A stretch of DNA of 64,000 nucleotides from Tenacibaculum mesophilum (GCF_003867075.1 NZ_CP032544.1:672001-736000), one strand, 5' to 3'; counted from the stretch's first letter, positions 18,605 to 28,456 are shown. Numbers and translations are program-made. Notes: generated by a model not told the origin, from the letters alone.

Positions 18605-20155
18605 CTATTTTGGATTATAAACAGCACAAGGAATAATCATTTCTTCGAGTGAAACTCCTCCATGTTGATAAGTATTTTTATAATACTTTACAAAGTGATT
18701 ATAATTGTTTGGATAAGCAAAAAACAAATCTTCTTTTGTAAATATAAAAGGGCTATTAATAGCTACTGCGGGTAAGAAAATATCTTTTGGATTTTTAACT
18801 GCGTATACATCTTTATCTTCGTAGCTCAAACTTCTACCAGTTTTATATCGTAAGTTGGAACTAATGTTTTTATCACCAATAACTTTAGTAGGGTGCTTAC
18901 AGTTTATGGTACCGTGATCGGTTGTAATTATTAGTTTTTGCCCTAATTTTTGTGCTTTTTGAATAATCTCGTAAAGAGGTGAGTTTTTAAACCAACTTAC
19001 TGTTAAAGAACGATAGGCTTTATCGTCACCAGCAAGTTCTTTAATAACTTCCATTTCAGTTTTGGCATGCGAAAGCATATCAACAAAGTTGTAAACTACA
19101 GCAGTAAGGTCATTTTGTCGTGTTCCGTTGTAGTTATCAGCTAAATCTTTTCCACTTTTTAAAGAAACTATCTTGTAATATTCGTGAGTAATATTTAGAC
19201 CTAAACGTTTTATTTGTTCATCTAAAAAATTAGCCTCAAATAAATTTTTTCCCCCTTCATCAATATCGTTTTTCCAATAGTTTGGATGTCTTTTTTCCAT
19301 TTCAGAAGGCATTAATCCAGAAAATATAGCATTACGTGCATATTGAGTAGCTGTGGGTAATATACTATAATAAGAGTATTCTTCTTCTTTCTTGAAATAA
19401 TTATTAATAAAAGGTTCTAAAACTCTGTATTGGTCATAACGGAGGTTATCAATCACTACCCATAAAACTCCCTGACTTTTGGATAAATTAGGAACTATAT
19501 AATCTTTAAATAAAGTGTGCGAAAATGTGGGTTTATCATCTCCTGTTAACCAATGTTGGTAATGCTTTTTAATGAACTTAAAAAATTGTGAGTTAGCTTC
19601 AGATTTCTGAGATTCTAAAATTTCTAACATCCCCGTGTCGTTGATGTTTTCCAGCTCAAGTTCCCAATGAACTAATTTTTTATAAAGTTCAGCCCATTCC
19701 TCATAAGAATTAACCATAGCTAAATCCATCGAAATTTTTCTAAACTCTTGTTGGTAACTAGATGTTGTTTTTTCTGAAACTAAGCGAGAGTGGTCTAAAT
19801 TCTTTTTTAAACTCAATAGTATTTGATTTGGGTTTACTGGCTTGATTAAATAATCAGCAATTTTTGAACCAATAGCTTCTTCCATAAGATACTCTTCTTC
19901 ACTTTTAGTAATCATAACAATAGGAAGGTTTGTATTCTTCTGTTTGATCTCTGAAAGTGCTTCTAATCCAGTAATACCTGGCATGTTTTCATCTAAAAAA
20001 ACAATATCAAAATTATTTTCACTAACCAAGTCAATAGCGTCTGTACCATTGGTGCAGGTTGTAACTTTGTAATCTTTTTTTTCTAAAAAAAGTATATGTG
20101 GTTTTAATAAATCTATTTCATCATCTACCCAAAGAATATGTATGTTTCTCATCAT
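18605..20155 (-). CDS. porX: Response regulator PorX with PglZ phosphatase domain
   Basis: The 516-residue protein has an N-terminal CheY receiver domain (ILWVDDE at 7-13, phosphorylatable Asp55 in FLDENMPG, Lys107 region) and a long C-terminal PglZ/alkaline-phosphatase-like domain (about 165-515, with VIDNLRYDQ and TTDHGT metal sites). This is PorX, known to act with PorY and SigP to control type IX secretion genes in Bacteroidota. Starts at 20155 and 20152 are both possible; the upstream TTG at 20164 is less likely. The gene precedes tsaE and ald. Confidence 0.9.
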   Translation of the reverse strand: MMRNIHILWVDDEIDLLKPHILFLEKKDYKVTTCTNGTDAIDLVSENNFDIVFLDENMPGITGLEALSEIKQKNTNLPIVMITKSEEEYLMEEAIGSKIADYLIKPVNPNQILLSLKKNLDHSRLVSEKTTSSYQQEFRKISMDLAMVNSYEEWAELYKKLVHWELELENINDTGMLEILESQKSEANSQFFKFIKKHYQHWLTGDDKPTFSHTLFKDYIVPNLSKSQGVLWVVIDNLRYDQYRVLEPFINNYFKKEEEYSYYSILPTATQYARNAIFSGLMPSEMEKRHPNYWKNDIDEGGKNLFEANFLDEQIKRLGLNITHEYYKIVSLKSGKDLADNYNGTRQNDLTAVVYNFVDMLSHAKTEMEVIKELAGDDKAYRSLTVSWFKNSPLYEIIQKAQKLGQKLIITTDHGTINCKHPTKVIGDKNISSNLRYKTGRSLSYEDKDVYAVKNPKDIFLPAVAINSPFIFTKEDLFFAYPNNYNHFVKYYKNTYQHGGVSLEEMIIPCAVYNPK

Positions 20156-20304
20156 AATTTTCAATTTATTTACTACCTAAATAACGCCTAAAAGCTGTTT
20201 TGTTGTGTTTTTAAAAGCTAAAAATACGTTAATTAAACGCTGGTTAATTTGGTTTTGTAGATAAATTATGATTTTTTTGTTTAAAATTCAAGGATTTATA
20301 TATT

Positions 20305-21537
20305 TTGAAGAAATCAAAAACCAACAAATTAAAGATAATTAACGATCCTATTTATGGATTTATCTCCATACCAAATTCTCTAATATTTGATATTATCGAG
20401 CACAAATATTTTCAAAGGCTACGTAGAGTTACACAAATGGGCTTGTCAAACTTGGTTTATCCTGGAGCTAACCACACACGTTTTCATCACGCAATAGGCT
20501 GCATGCATTTAATGCAAAAAGCGGTACATGTATTGCGAATGAAGAACGTTGAAATTTCAGAAGAAGAAGCAAATGCTTTATATATAGCTATTTTGTTACA
20601 TGATATAGGTCATGGAGCATACTCACATGCCTTAGAGCATAGCATTGTGAATGGAATAACTCACGAAGAAATTTCATTAAAATTTATGAAAGTCTTGAAT
20701 GATGAGTTTGCTGGGAAGTTAAGTTTAGCTATTCAAGTATTTGAAGGGAAACACCCACGTAAGTTTTTATACCAATTAATATCAAGTCAATTAGATATTG
20801 ACAGATTGGATTATTTAAAAAGAGATAGTTTTTTTACCGGAGTAGCAGAGGGAAACATTTCATCAGATCGTTTAATAGCAATGATGAATGTGGTAGATAA
20901 CGAATTGGTTATTGAGCAAAAAGGAATTTATTCGGTAGAAAAATTTGTTATTGCGCGACGCCTAATGTATTGGCAAGTTTATTTACATAAAACAGGTTTA
21001 GTAGCTGAAAACCTTTTGGTAAGCATATTAAAGAGAGCAAAGGAGTTAGCAACAAAAGGAGTAGAGTTACCTTCTAGTAGAGCACTCAAGTACTTCTTGT
21101 ATAATCCGATAAATAAAGAAAATTTCTCAAATGCAACATTAGAAATATTTTCAGAGTTAGACGATTATGATGTTTTATCAGCAATAAAAGAATGGAAGAA
21201 TCATGAAGACTTTATATTATCTACATTAGCAACAAAAATTATAGACAGAAGTTTGTTAAAGATTGAAATTCAGGAAAAACCATTTACTGAGGAGTATATT
21301 GAAAAGAGGCGTAGAAAGCTCAGAAAACTTGTAGACTTAAGTGAACAAGAGCTCGAATATTTTGTTTTTTCAAATGAAATAAAACATCAAGCATACAATA
21401 CAAAGAAACCAATTAAAATTTATACAAAAAAAGGGAAGTTAAAAGACATAGCAAAAGCTTCTGATCAGCTAAATCTTAAAGCATTAACAAAACCTGTAGT
21501 AAAATATTACCTGTGCTATCCTAAGAAAATAAAGTAG
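20305..21537 (+). CDS. HD-domain phosphohydrolase (dNTPase-like)
   Basis: The 410-residue protein matches SAMHD1/YwfO-type HD hydrolases: INDPIYGFISI at the N-terminus, FQRLRRVTQMGLS near 37-49, HTRFHHAIGCMHL near 57-69, and HDIGHGAYSHALEH near 99-112 with the metal His-Asp pair, then SQLDIDRLDYLKRD. Such enzymes hydrolyse dNTPs or related nucleotides, but the substrate is not fixed here. No ATG precedes the conserved region; a TGA lies at 20269 and the first usable start is the TTG at 20305, which I take as the true start. Confidence 0.85.
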   Translation: MKKSKTNKLKIINDPIYGFISIPNSLIFDIIEHKYFQRLRRVTQMGLSNLVYPGANHTRFHHAIGCMHLMQKAVHVLRMKNVEISEEEANALYIAILLHDIGHGAYSHALEHSIVNGITHEEISLKFMKVLNDEFAGKLSLAIQVFEGKHPRKFLYQLISSQLDIDRLDYLKRDSFFTGVAEGNISSDRLIAMMNVVDNELVIEQKGIYSVEKFVIARRLMYWQVYLHKTGLVAENLLVSILKRAKELATKGVELPSSRALKYFLYNPINKENFSNATLEIFSELDDYDVLSAIKEWKNHEDFILSTLATKIIDRSLLKIEIQEKPFTEEYIEKRRRKLRKLVDLSEQELEYFVFSNEIKHQAYNTKKPIKIYTKKGKLKDIAKASDQLNLKALTKPVVKYYLCYPKKIK

Positions 21538-21588
21538 GTGAATACTTAGAAACAAACTCTAATCAAGAAGTATTTGAACAAAAATAAT

Positions 21589-21596
21589 TACTTTTG
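21589..21596 (+). promoter_or_regulatory. -7 promoter element of the lpx cluster
   Basis: TACTTTTG matches TAnnTTTG and lies seven bases before the ATG at 21603, giving a very short or nearly absent 5' leader. No TTG lies at the usual distance upstream. Confidence 0.5.
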
Positions 21597-21602
21597 CAGA
21601 TA

Positions 21603-22643
21603 ATGAAATTTACAGCAAAACAAATAGCCGATATTTTAGAAGGAGAGATTGATGGAAATCCAGGAGCTGAAGTATCCACACTTTCTAAGATAGAAGAAGG
21701 CAAACAAGGTTCTTTAACCTTTTTATCAAACCCAAAATATAACTCATACATATATACAACCAAAGCATCGGTAGCTATTGTAAATAAAAGTTTTATTCCT
21801 GAAAAGGAAATAGAAACTACTTTGATTAAAGTAGAAGATGCGTATAAAGCATTTTCAAAACTTTTGGAGTTTTACAATGAGGTAAAGAATAATAAGCAAG
21901 GAAGAGAAAATCCTCATTTTATTGCTGAATCAGCTACTATTGGAGATAACGAGTACATTGGAGCTTATGCTTATGTTGGAGAAAATGTGGTTTTAGGTAA
22001 TAATGTTAAAATTTATCCTAATTCTTATATAGGCGATAATGTTACTATTGGCGATAATACAGTTGTTTTTGCAGGAGTAAAAATTTACTCTGAAACCGTT
22101 GTAGGTGATAATTGTAAGATACATTCAGGAACAGTTATTGGAGCAGATGGTTTTGGATTTGTACCAGATGAAAATGGAGAATATAAAGCAATTCCACAAA
22201 TAGGAAACGTTATTATAGAAGATAATGTAGATGTTGGGTCTAATTCAACTATTGATAGAGCTACTCTTGGATCTACAATAATTAGAAAAGGAGTAAAATT
22301 AGATAACCAAATTCAGATAGCTCATAATGTAGAGATTGGTAAAAATACCGTGATAGCTTCTCAAACAGGGATTGCAGGATCAACTAAAATAGGAGAAAAC
22401 TGTATGATTGGAGGTCAAGTAGGTATTGTTGGTCATATCACTATTGGAAACAATGTGAAGATCCAAGCCCAATCAGGGATAGGAAAAAGTTTAAAAGATG
22501 AAGAAGTAGTACAAGGTTCTCCAGCATTTGGATATTCAGACTACAGTAAGTCATATGTACACTTTAAAAACTTACCAAAATTAGCAACTACAATACATAA
22601 AATAGAAAAAGAGTTGAATGCTCAAAAAATAAAAAATGAGTAA
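21603..22643 (+). CDS. lpxD: UDP-3-O-(3-hydroxyacyl)glucosamine N-acyltransferase
   Basis: The 346-residue protein has the LpxD N-terminal uridine-binding domain (about 1-100) and a left-handed parallel beta-helix with many hexapeptide repeats (GDNVTIGDN, GENVVLGNN), with the catalytic His in IQIAHNVEIG near 239. It adds the N-linked acyl chain in lipid A synthesis. The ATG at 21603 begins MKFTAKQIADIL and is preferred over the upstream TTG at 21594. Its end overlaps lpxC by eight bases, in a lipid A operon. Confidence 0.94.
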   Translation: MKFTAKQIADILEGEIDGNPGAEVSTLSKIEEGKQGSLTFLSNPKYNSYIYTTKASVAIVNKSFIPEKEIETTLIKVEDAYKAFSKLLEFYNEVKNNKQGRENPHFIAESATIGDNEYIGAYAYVGENVVLGNNVKIYPNSYIGDNVTIGDNTVVFAGVKIYSETVVGDNCKIHSGTVIGADGFGFVPDENGEYKAIPQIGNVIIEDNVDVGSNSTIDRATLGSTIIRKGVKLDNQIQIAHNVEIGKNTVIASQTGIAGSTKIGENCMIGGQVGIVGHITIGNNVKIQAQSGIGKSLKDEEVVQGSPAFGYSDYSKSYVHFKNLPKLATTIHKIEKELNAQKIKNE

Positions 22644-24027
22644 GAAACAAAAAACAATACAAAACGAAGTTACGTTATCAGGTGTTGGATTGCACACTGG
22701 TAATGAAGTTACAATGGTTTTTAAACCAGCTCCAGAAAATCATGGATTTGCTTTTAAGCGAGTAGATTTAGAAGGGGAACCCGTGATAGAAGCAAAAGCT
22801 GATTATGTAACAAATACACAAAGAGGAACAAACCTTGAAAAAAATGGCGTTCAAATACAAACATCTGAACACGTTTTAGCTGCAGCAGTTGGATTAGATA
22901 TTGATAATTTATTGATAGAGATTAATGCTTCTGAACCTCCAATAATGGACGGATCGTCTAAATTTTTTATAGAAGCTCTAGAAGAAGCTGGAATTGTTGA
23001 GCAAGAAGCAGAAATTGAAGAGTATGTGGTAAAAGAAGTTATTTCATATAAAGATGAAGTAACAGGAAGTGAAATTATTTTAATGCCTTCAGATGAATAC
23101 CAAGTAACTACTATGGTAGATTTTGGAACTAAGATTTTAGGTACTCAAAATGCCACATTAAATACAATTTCAGACTTTAAAGAAGAAATTTCAGCGGCAA
23201 GAACATTTAGTTTCTTACACGAAATTGAAATGTTGTTAGAAAATGATTTAATTAAAGGTGGAGATTTGAATAACGCTATTGTCTATGTTGACAAAGAGTT
23301 GTCTGACAGTACAATGGAAAAGTTAAAAAAAGCCTTTAATAAAGACAACATAACAGTAAAGCCTAACGGAGTTTTAGACAACTTAACATTACATTGGGCT
23401 AATGAAGCTGCACGTCATAAATTGTTAGACGTTATTGGTGATTTAGCTTTAGCAGGCGTTAGAATTAAAGGAAAAGTAATAGCCAACAAGCCAGGGCATT
23501 CTGTAAACACTGCTTTTGCTAAGAAATTAGCTAAAATCATAAAAAAGGAAAAAAGAAACAATGTTCCTTCTTATGATTTAAACCAACCACCATTAATGGA
23601 TATCCATAAAATAATGGATATTTTACCTCACAGACCACCATTTTTATTGATTGATAGAATTATTGAATTATCAGACAAACATGTGGTAGGTATGAAAAAT
23701 GTAACAATGAATGAAAATTTCTTTGTTGGACATTTCCCTGGAGCACCAGTTATGCCAGGAGTTCTTCAAGTGGAGGCTATGGCACAATGTGGAGGAGTTT
23801 TAGTATTAAATACAGTTCCTGACCCAGAAAACTATTTAACATACTTCATGAAAATGGATAATGTTAAATTCAAGCAAAAAGTATTACCAGGAGATACATT
23901 AATATTTAAAAGTGAATTAATAACTCCAATAAGAAGAGGTATTGCTCATATGCAAGCTTATGCATACGCTAATGGAAAATTGGTGTGTGAAGCAGAGCTT
24001 ATGGCACAAATTTCAAAAGTAAAATAA
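22636..24027 (+). CDS. lpxC/fabZ: Bifunctional LpxC deacetylase / FabZ dehydratase
   Basis: The 463-residue fusion has LpxC at about 1-310 (GVGLHTG at 17-23, zinc ligand His78 in SEHVLAA, and LHWANEAARHKLLDVIGD near 256-273) and FabZ at about 315-463 (IMDILPHRPPFLLIDRI, GHFPGAPVMPGVLQVEAMAQ with catalytic His and Glu). LpxC commits UDP-acyl-GlcNAc to lipid A; FabZ dehydrates 3-hydroxyacyl-ACP, the same acyl donor. This fusion is a known Bacteroidota feature and may balance the two uses of the donor. It lies between lpxD and lpxA. Confidence 0.96.
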   Translation: MSKKQKTIQNEVTLSGVGLHTGNEVTMVFKPAPENHGFAFKRVDLEGEPVIEAKADYVTNTQRGTNLEKNGVQIQTSEHVLAAAVGLDIDNLLIEINASEPPIMDGSSKFFIEALEEAGIVEQEAEIEEYVVKEVISYKDEVTGSEIILMPSDEYQVTTMVDFGTKILGTQNATLNTISDFKEEISAARTFSFLHEIEMLLENDLIKGGDLNNAIVYVDKELSDSTMEKLKKAFNKDNITVKPNGVLDNLTLHWANEAARHKLLDVIGDLALAGVRIKGKVIANKPGHSVNTAFAKKLAKIIKKEKRNNVPSYDLNQPPLMDIHKIMDILPHRPPFLLIDRIIELSDKHVVGMKNVTMNENFFVGHFPGAPVMPGVLQVEAMAQCGGVLVLNTVPDPENYLTYFMKMDNVKFKQKVLPGDTLIFKSELITPIRRGIAHMQAYAYANGKLVCEAELMAQISKVK

Positions 24028-24028
24028 T

Positions 24029-24814
24029 ATGAATCAACCACTTGCGTACGTTCACCCTCAAGCAAAAATAGCTAGGAATGTAGTTATTGAACCTTTTACA
24101 ACTATTCATGCAAATGTAGAAATTGGATCAGGAACATGGATAGGTTCTAATGTAACTATCATGGAAGGTGCACGCATCGGTAAAAATTGTCGAATTTTTC
24201 CAGGAGCTGTAATTTCAGCAATCCCTCAAGATTTAAAGTATAATGATGAGGATACGACTGTAGAAATAGGAGATAATGTAACCATAAGAGAGTGTGTAAC
24301 AATTAATAGAGGAACACTTGATAGAATGAGAACAGTTATTGGTGATAACTGTTTAATAATGGCTTACTGTCATATTGCGCACGATTGTAAAGTGGGAGAT
24401 AATTGTATCTTTTCAAATAATTCAACATTAGCAGGACACGTAACTGTTGGTGATAATGTAGTGTTAGCAGGTATGGTGGCAGTACATCAATTTGCTTCTG
24501 TAGGTAATCATGCCTTTGTAACAGGTGGATCCTTGGTACGTAAAGATGTTCCTCCTTATGTAAAAGCAGCAAGAGAACCTTTATCATACGTGGGGATCAA
24601 TTCTGTAGGATTAAGAAGAAGAGGATTTAGCACTGAAAAAATAAGAGAAATTCAAGACGTTTACCGTATATTGTTTCAAAAAAATTATAATAATACTCAG
24701 GCTATAGATATTATAGAGGCTGAAATGGAAGCAACTTCAGAAAGAGATGAGATTATTCAGTTTATCAAAGATTCGCATCGTGGAATCATGAAAGGATATT
24801 TTAAAGCAAATTAA
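24029..24814 (+). CDS. lpxA: Acyl-ACP-UDP-N-acetylglucosamine O-acyltransferase
   Basis: The 261-residue protein is a left-handed beta-helix of hexapeptide repeats with a C-terminal helical domain (about 190-261). The catalytic His is in MAYCHIAHDCKVGDN near 118. LpxA catalyses the first lipid A step, 3-O-acylation of UDP-GlcNAc, and works as a trimer in the cytoplasm. It starts one base after the lpxC/fabZ stop codon. Length is normal for the family. Confidence 0.95.
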   Translation: MNQPLAYVHPQAKIARNVVIEPFTTIHANVEIGSGTWIGSNVTIMEGARIGKNCRIFPGAVISAIPQDLKYNDEDTTVEIGDNVTIRECVTINRGTLDRMRTVIGDNCLIMAYCHIAHDCKVGDNCIFSNNSTLAGHVTVGDNVVLAGMVAVHQFASVGNHAFVTGGSLVRKDVPPYVKAAREPLSYVGINSVGLRRRGFSTEKIREIQDVYRILFQKNYNNTQAIDIIEAEMEATSERDEIIQFIKDSHRGIMKGYFKAN

Positions 24815-24860
24815 TTATTAAAATTGCACTTAAAGAGCAATACTATAAAGATCAAAATAA

Positions 24861-25427
24861 ATGGCATCAACATCAGATATTAAAAAAGGTTTATGTATAA
24901 AGTATAATCACGACATATTCAAAATTATTGAGTTTTTACATGTAAAGCCAGGAAAAGGACCTGCTTTTGTTCGTACGAAACTTAAAAGCGTTACCTCCGG
25001 AAAAGTAATTGATAATACCTTTTCTGCAGGACATAAAATTGATGACGTTCGTGTAGAAACACATAAGTTTCAGTATTTATACCCTGAAGGAGATCTATAT
25101 CACTTCATGAATACGGAAGATTATAACCAAATTACACTTCAAAAATCAGTATTAGATGCTCCAGATTTAATGAAAGAAGGAGAAGTTGTTACTGTTTTGA
25201 TTAATACTGAAGATGGAATGCCGTTATCAGTAGAAATGCCTTCTCATGTTATTTTAGAGGTAACTCATACTGAACCAGGTGTAAAAGGTAATACTGCAAC
25301 AAATGCTACAAAACCAGCAACTGTTGAAACAGGAGCGAGAATTAATGTTCCTTTATTTATAAATGAAGGAGACAAAATAAAAATAGATACAGAAAAAGGA
25401 GCTTACACAGAGCGTATCAAAGAATAA
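24861..25427 (+). CDS. efp: Translation elongation factor P
   Basis: The 188-residue protein has the three beta-barrel domains of EF-P. The modified loop is in HVKPGKGPAF (about 28-37) with Lys32 at its tip, where modification such as beta-lysylation would take place; no modifying enzyme is in the window. EF-P relieves ribosome stalling at polyproline. It sits 46 bases after lpxA and before the second lpxD-like gene, a gene order often kept in Flavobacteriia. Confidence 0.95.
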   Translation: MASTSDIKKGLCIKYNHDIFKIIEFLHVKPGKGPAFVRTKLKSVTSGKVIDNTFSAGHKIDDVRVETHKFQYLYPEGDLYHFMNTEDYNQITLQKSVLDAPDLMKEGEVVTVLINTEDGMPLSVEMPSHVILEVTHTEPGVKGNTATNATKPATVETGARINVPLFINEGDKIKIDTEKGAYTERIKE

Positions 25428-25440
25428 ATATACTATTATT

Positions 25441-25467
25441 ATTCCCGCTTTGGCGGGAATTTCTTTT
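25441..25467 (+). terminator. Hairpin terminator or attenuator after efp
   Basis: ATTCCCGC and GCGGGAAT pair as an 8-bp stem with a TTTG loop, followed by a T-rich stretch (TTCTTTTT). It lies between efp and the second lpxD-like gene and may only reduce readthrough. Confidence 0.7.
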
Positions 25468-25472
25468 TAAAG

Positions 25473-26393
25473 ATGAAATTTAAACAGCCTCAAACCTTAG
25501 AGCAGATTGCTACTTTACTAAATGTAAAGTTTGTAGGAAAAAATAGTTTTCCTATAACAGGAATTAATGAAATTCATGTAGTAGAAAAAGGAGATATAGT
25601 CTTTGTAGATCATCCAAAATACTACGATAAAGCATTAAATTCAGCTGCTACAACAATACTAATAAATAAAAAAGTAGATTGCCCTGAAGGTAAATCATTA
25701 TTAATCTCTGAAGATCCTTTTAGAGATTTTAATAAAATAACAAAATATTTCAACCCTTTTATAGCTTCAAAAAGTAGTATTGCTGAATCTGCTATTATAG
25801 GAGAAAAAACTGTTATACAACCAAACGTTTTCATAGGAGAAAACGTAAAAATTGGAAAAAATTGTTTAATACATGCAAATGTGTCAATTAACAATAACTG
25901 TATAATAGGAGATAATGTAACAATCCATGCCAATACAGTTTTAGGAGCAGATGCATTCTATTATAAAAACAGACCAGAAGGTTTTGATAAACTAATTTCT
26001 GGAGGTAGAGTAGTACTTGAAGATAATGTAGATTTAGGAGCTTCTTGTACAATTGATAGAGGTGTAACCGGAGATACTTTAATAGGTGCTGGATCAAAAA
26101 TAGATAATCAAGTTCATATAGGTCATGATACAGTAATAGGTAAAAAGTGTTTAATAGCAGCTCAAACAGGTATTGCAGGATGTACTGTTATTGAAGATGA
26201 AGTAACTATTTGGGGACAAGTAGGAATTGTTAGTGGCTTAACTATAGAAAAAGGAACCGTTTTAATGGCACAAACAGGTGTGATGAAATCTTTAAAAAAG
26301 GGAGTCTATTTTGGTACACCTCAAAAAGAATACCGTCAAAAAATGCGTGAAGTAATTTATTTAAAAAACGAAACTAATAAACAAAAAAAGTAA
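25473..26393 (+). CDS. Second LpxD-like N-acyltransferase
   Basis: The 306-residue protein shows the same plan as lpxD: an N-terminal mixed domain (about 1-95) and a hexapeptide beta-helix with the catalytic-type His in [10 protein letters not shown] near 215 and [14 protein letters not shown] near 182. It is shorter than the first copy by about 40 residues and lacks part of the C-terminal helices. It may be a second N-acyltransferase with another chain length or sugar, as seen in other Flavobacteriia; this is inference. It ends 74 bases before sucD. Confidence 0.82.
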   Translation: MKFKQPQTLEQIATLLNVKFVGKNSFPITGINEIHVVEKGDIVFVDHPKYYDKALNSAATTILINKKVDCPEGKSLLISEDPFRDFNKITKYFNPFIASKSSIAESAIIGEKTVIQPNVFIGENVKIGKNCLIHANVSINNNCIIGDNVTIHANTVLGADAFYYKNRPEGFDKLISGGRVVLEDNVDLGASCTIDRGVTGDTLIGAGSKIDNQVHIGHDTVIGKKCLIAAQTGIAGCTVIEDEVTIWGQVGIVSGLTIEKGTVLMAQTGVMKSLKKGVYFGTPQKEYRQKMREVIYLKNETNKQKK

Positions 26394-26404
26394 CGTAAAA
26401 TTAA

Positions 26405-26435
26405 TTGTGAAAACACAATTAAAAAGTTATTTTTG
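26405..26435 (+). promoter_or_regulatory. Promoter of sucD
   Basis: TTG at 26405-26407 and TATTTTTG at 26428-26435 are 20 bases apart and match the Bacteroidota promoter form. The start codon follows 32 bases later. Confidence 0.75.
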
Positions 26436-26467
26436 TCTGTCTTAAAAAAATAATAAAAAGCAAACCA

Positions 26468-27340
26468 ATGAGTGTTTTAGTAAATAAAGATTCAAAAATT
26501 ATAGTTCAAGGTTTTACAGGTAGCGAAGGAACTTTCCACGCTGGCCAAATGATCGATTACGGAACAAACGTAGTTGGAGGTGTAACACCAGGTAAAGGAG
26601 GTCAAGAGCATTTAGGAAAGCCAGTTTTTAATACAGTTGATGAGGCTGTACAAAAAGCAGGAGCTGATACCTCTATTATTTTTGTACCACCAGCATTTGC
26701 TGCTGATGCTATTATGGAAGCTGCTGAAGCAGGAATTAAAGTAATTATTTGTATTACCGAAGGAATTCCTACTGCAGACATGGTAAAAGTAAAAGCTTAC
26801 ATTGATAAGTTAGATTGTACTTTAGTAGGACCTAACTGTCCAGGAGTAATTACTCCGGAAGAAGCTAAAGTAGGAATTATGCCAGGATTTATCTTCAAAA
26901 AAGGTAAAGTAGGTATTGTTTCTAAATCAGGAACTTTAACGTATGAAGCTGCTGATCAAGTTGTAAAACAGGGTTACGGAATTACTACAGCTATTGGTAT
27001 TGGTGGAGATCCAATTATTGGAACTACTACTAAAGAAGCTGTTGAGTTATTAATGAATGATGATGAAACTGAAGCAATTGTAATGATTGGTGAAATTGGA
27101 GGTAATTTAGAAGCGGAAGCTGCTCGATGGATTAAGGCTGATGGAAATCGTAAACCAGTTGTTGGTTTTATTGCAGGTCAAACTGCTCCAGCTGGTAGAA
27201 CAATGGGACATGCAGGTGCTATTGTTGGTGGTGCAGATGATACAGCACAAGCTAAAATGAAGATTTTAGCTGAAAATGGAGTACACGTTGTAGAGTCTCC
27301 TGCTAAAATTGGAGAAATGGTAGCTAAGGTTTTAGCTTAA
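26468..27340 (+). CDS. sucD: Succinyl-CoA synthetase subunit alpha
   Basis: The 290-residue protein matches Suc[19 protein letters not shown] at 16-33 in the CoA-binding domain, [10 protein letters not shown] near 121-130, and the phospho-His loop GHAGAIVGG near 247-255 with catalytic His248. It catalyses succinyl-CoA to succinate with nucleotide triphosphate formation in the citric acid cycle. sucC is not adjacent, which is usual in this phylum. It has its own promoter and terminator. Confidence 0.96.
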   Translation: MSVLVNKDSKIIVQGFTGSEGTFHAGQMIDYGTNVVGGVTPGKGGQEHLGKPVFNTVDEAVQKAGADTSIIFVPPAFAADAIMEAAEAGIKVIICITEGIPTADMVKVKAYIDKLDCTLVGPNCPGVITPEEAKVGIMPGFIFKKGKVGIVSKSGTLTYEAADQVVKQGYGITTAIGIGGDPIIGTTTKEAVELLMNDDETEAIVMIGEIGGNLEAEAARWIKADGNRKPVVGFIAGQTAPAGRTMGHAGAIVGGADDTAQAKMKILAENGVHVVESPAKIGEMVAKVLA

Positions 27341-27363
27341 TAAACATATACATATTAGAATAG

Positions 27364-27391
27364 ATTCCCGTTTATAACGGGAATTTATTTT
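27364..27391 (+). terminator. Terminator after sucD
   Basis: ATTCCCGTT and AACGGGAAT form a 9-bp stem with a three-base loop, followed by TTATTTTTAT. Confidence 0.8.
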
Positions 27392-27421
27392 TATATTTGA
27401 CCCTATTAAAACAACTAATAA

Positions 27422-28168
27422 ATGAAACTTTTAGAAAATAAAACAGCAATTATTACAGGAGCTACTAGAGGAATTGGTAGAGGAATTGCATTAGAGTTTG
27501 CAAACCAAGGGTGTAATGTTGCATTTACTTATAGTTCTTCTGTGGAAGCAGCAACTGCTTTAGAAAATGAATTAAAAGAATTAGGGGTAAACGCTAAAGG
27601 ATATCAATCTAATGCGGCAGAGTTTGATGCAGCTCAAGAGTTGGCAAAAAATGTTTTAGCAGAATTCGGAACTATTGATGTATTAGTAAACAACGCAGGT
27701 ATTACAAAAGATAATTTATTAATGCGTATTTCTGAAGAAGATTTTGATAAAGTAATCGAAGTAAATTTAAAATCAGTTTTCAATTTAACTAAAGCAGTGA
27801 TTCGTCCGATGATGAAGCAACGTGCAGGCTCAATTATCAATATGAGTTCTGTAGTTGGATTAAAAGGAAATGCAGGTCAAGCAAATTATGCAGCTTCAAA
27901 AGCAGGAATTTTAGGGTTCTCAAAATCTGTAGCTTTAGAGTTAGGTTCTCGTAATATTCGTAGTAACGTTGTAGCTCCCGGTTTTATTGAAACTGAAATG
28001 ACTGCAAAATTAGATGAAAAAGTAGTTGAAGGTTGGAGAAATGAAATTCCTTTAAAAAGAGGTGGTACTCCAGAAGATATTGCAAACGCTTGTGTATTCT
28101 TAGCATCTGATATGAGTTCATATATTACTGGTCAAACATTATCAGTTGACGGAGGAATGTTAACATAA
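27422..28168 (+). CDS. fabG: 3-oxoacyl-ACP reductase
   Basis: The 248-residue short-chain dehydrogenase has TGATRGIGRGIA at 12-23, NNAG near 90, catalytic Ser142, Tyr155 and Lys159 (YAASK), and PGFIETEMT near 186-194. It matches FabG, which reduces 3-oxoacyl-ACP with NADPH in fatty acid elongation. A TATATTTG -7 box lies at 27392-27399, so it is transcribed separately from sucD. Other SDR substrates cannot be excluded, but the sequence is close to typical FabG. Confidence 0.92.
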   Translation: MKLLENKTAIITGATRGIGRGIALEFANQGCNVAFTYSSSVEAATALENELKELGVNAKGYQSNAAEFDAAQELAKNVLAEFGTIDVLVNNAGITKDNLLMRISEEDFDKVIEVNLKSVFNLTKAVIRPMMKQRAGSIINMSSVVGLKGNAGQANYAASKAGILGFSKSVALELGSRNIRSNVVAPGFIETEMTAKLDEKVVEGWRNEIPLKRGGTPEDIANACVFLASDMSSYITGQTLSVDGGMLT

Positions 28169-28192
28169 GATTTGACTTAAATATAAAAAGTA

Positions 28193-28228
28193 AAAAAGCC
28201 TGTGTTATTTTTATAATACAGGCTTTTT
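28193..28228 (+). terminator. Terminator after fabG
   Basis: AAAAAGCCTGT (28193-28203) pairs with ACAGGCTTTTT (28218-28228) with an AT-rich loop. Confidence 0.88.
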
Positions 28229-28355
28229 CTATTTTAATGGGTTGATTTGCTTGTAAGCGGGCAAGCACGAGGGATTTGCCTTGGGGGACAATTTCTATAA
28301 ACTCAACTTAAAGAGGATATAAGTTTTAGGGGGAGTTTATTTTTTAATGACTCAT

Positions 28356-28409
28356 AAAATTCAAACGATTTGTTGGGGGATACAAATACTGAGGGGTTAT
28401 TTGAATTTT
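28356..28409. repeat. Nested inverted repeat of unknown role
   Basis: AAAATTCAAA (28356-28365) pairs with TTTGAATTTT (28400-28409), and ATTTGT and ACAAAT pair inside it. The enclosed part has two G-rich stretches. It lies between the convergent fabG and XRE genes with no T run after it, so it does not look like a standard terminator. The rest of 28229-28456 shows no gene. Confidence 0.55.
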
Positions 28410-28456
28410 ACAATTCATTAAATTCTTTTGGGATTATAAGGGAATCATTTATGCGA

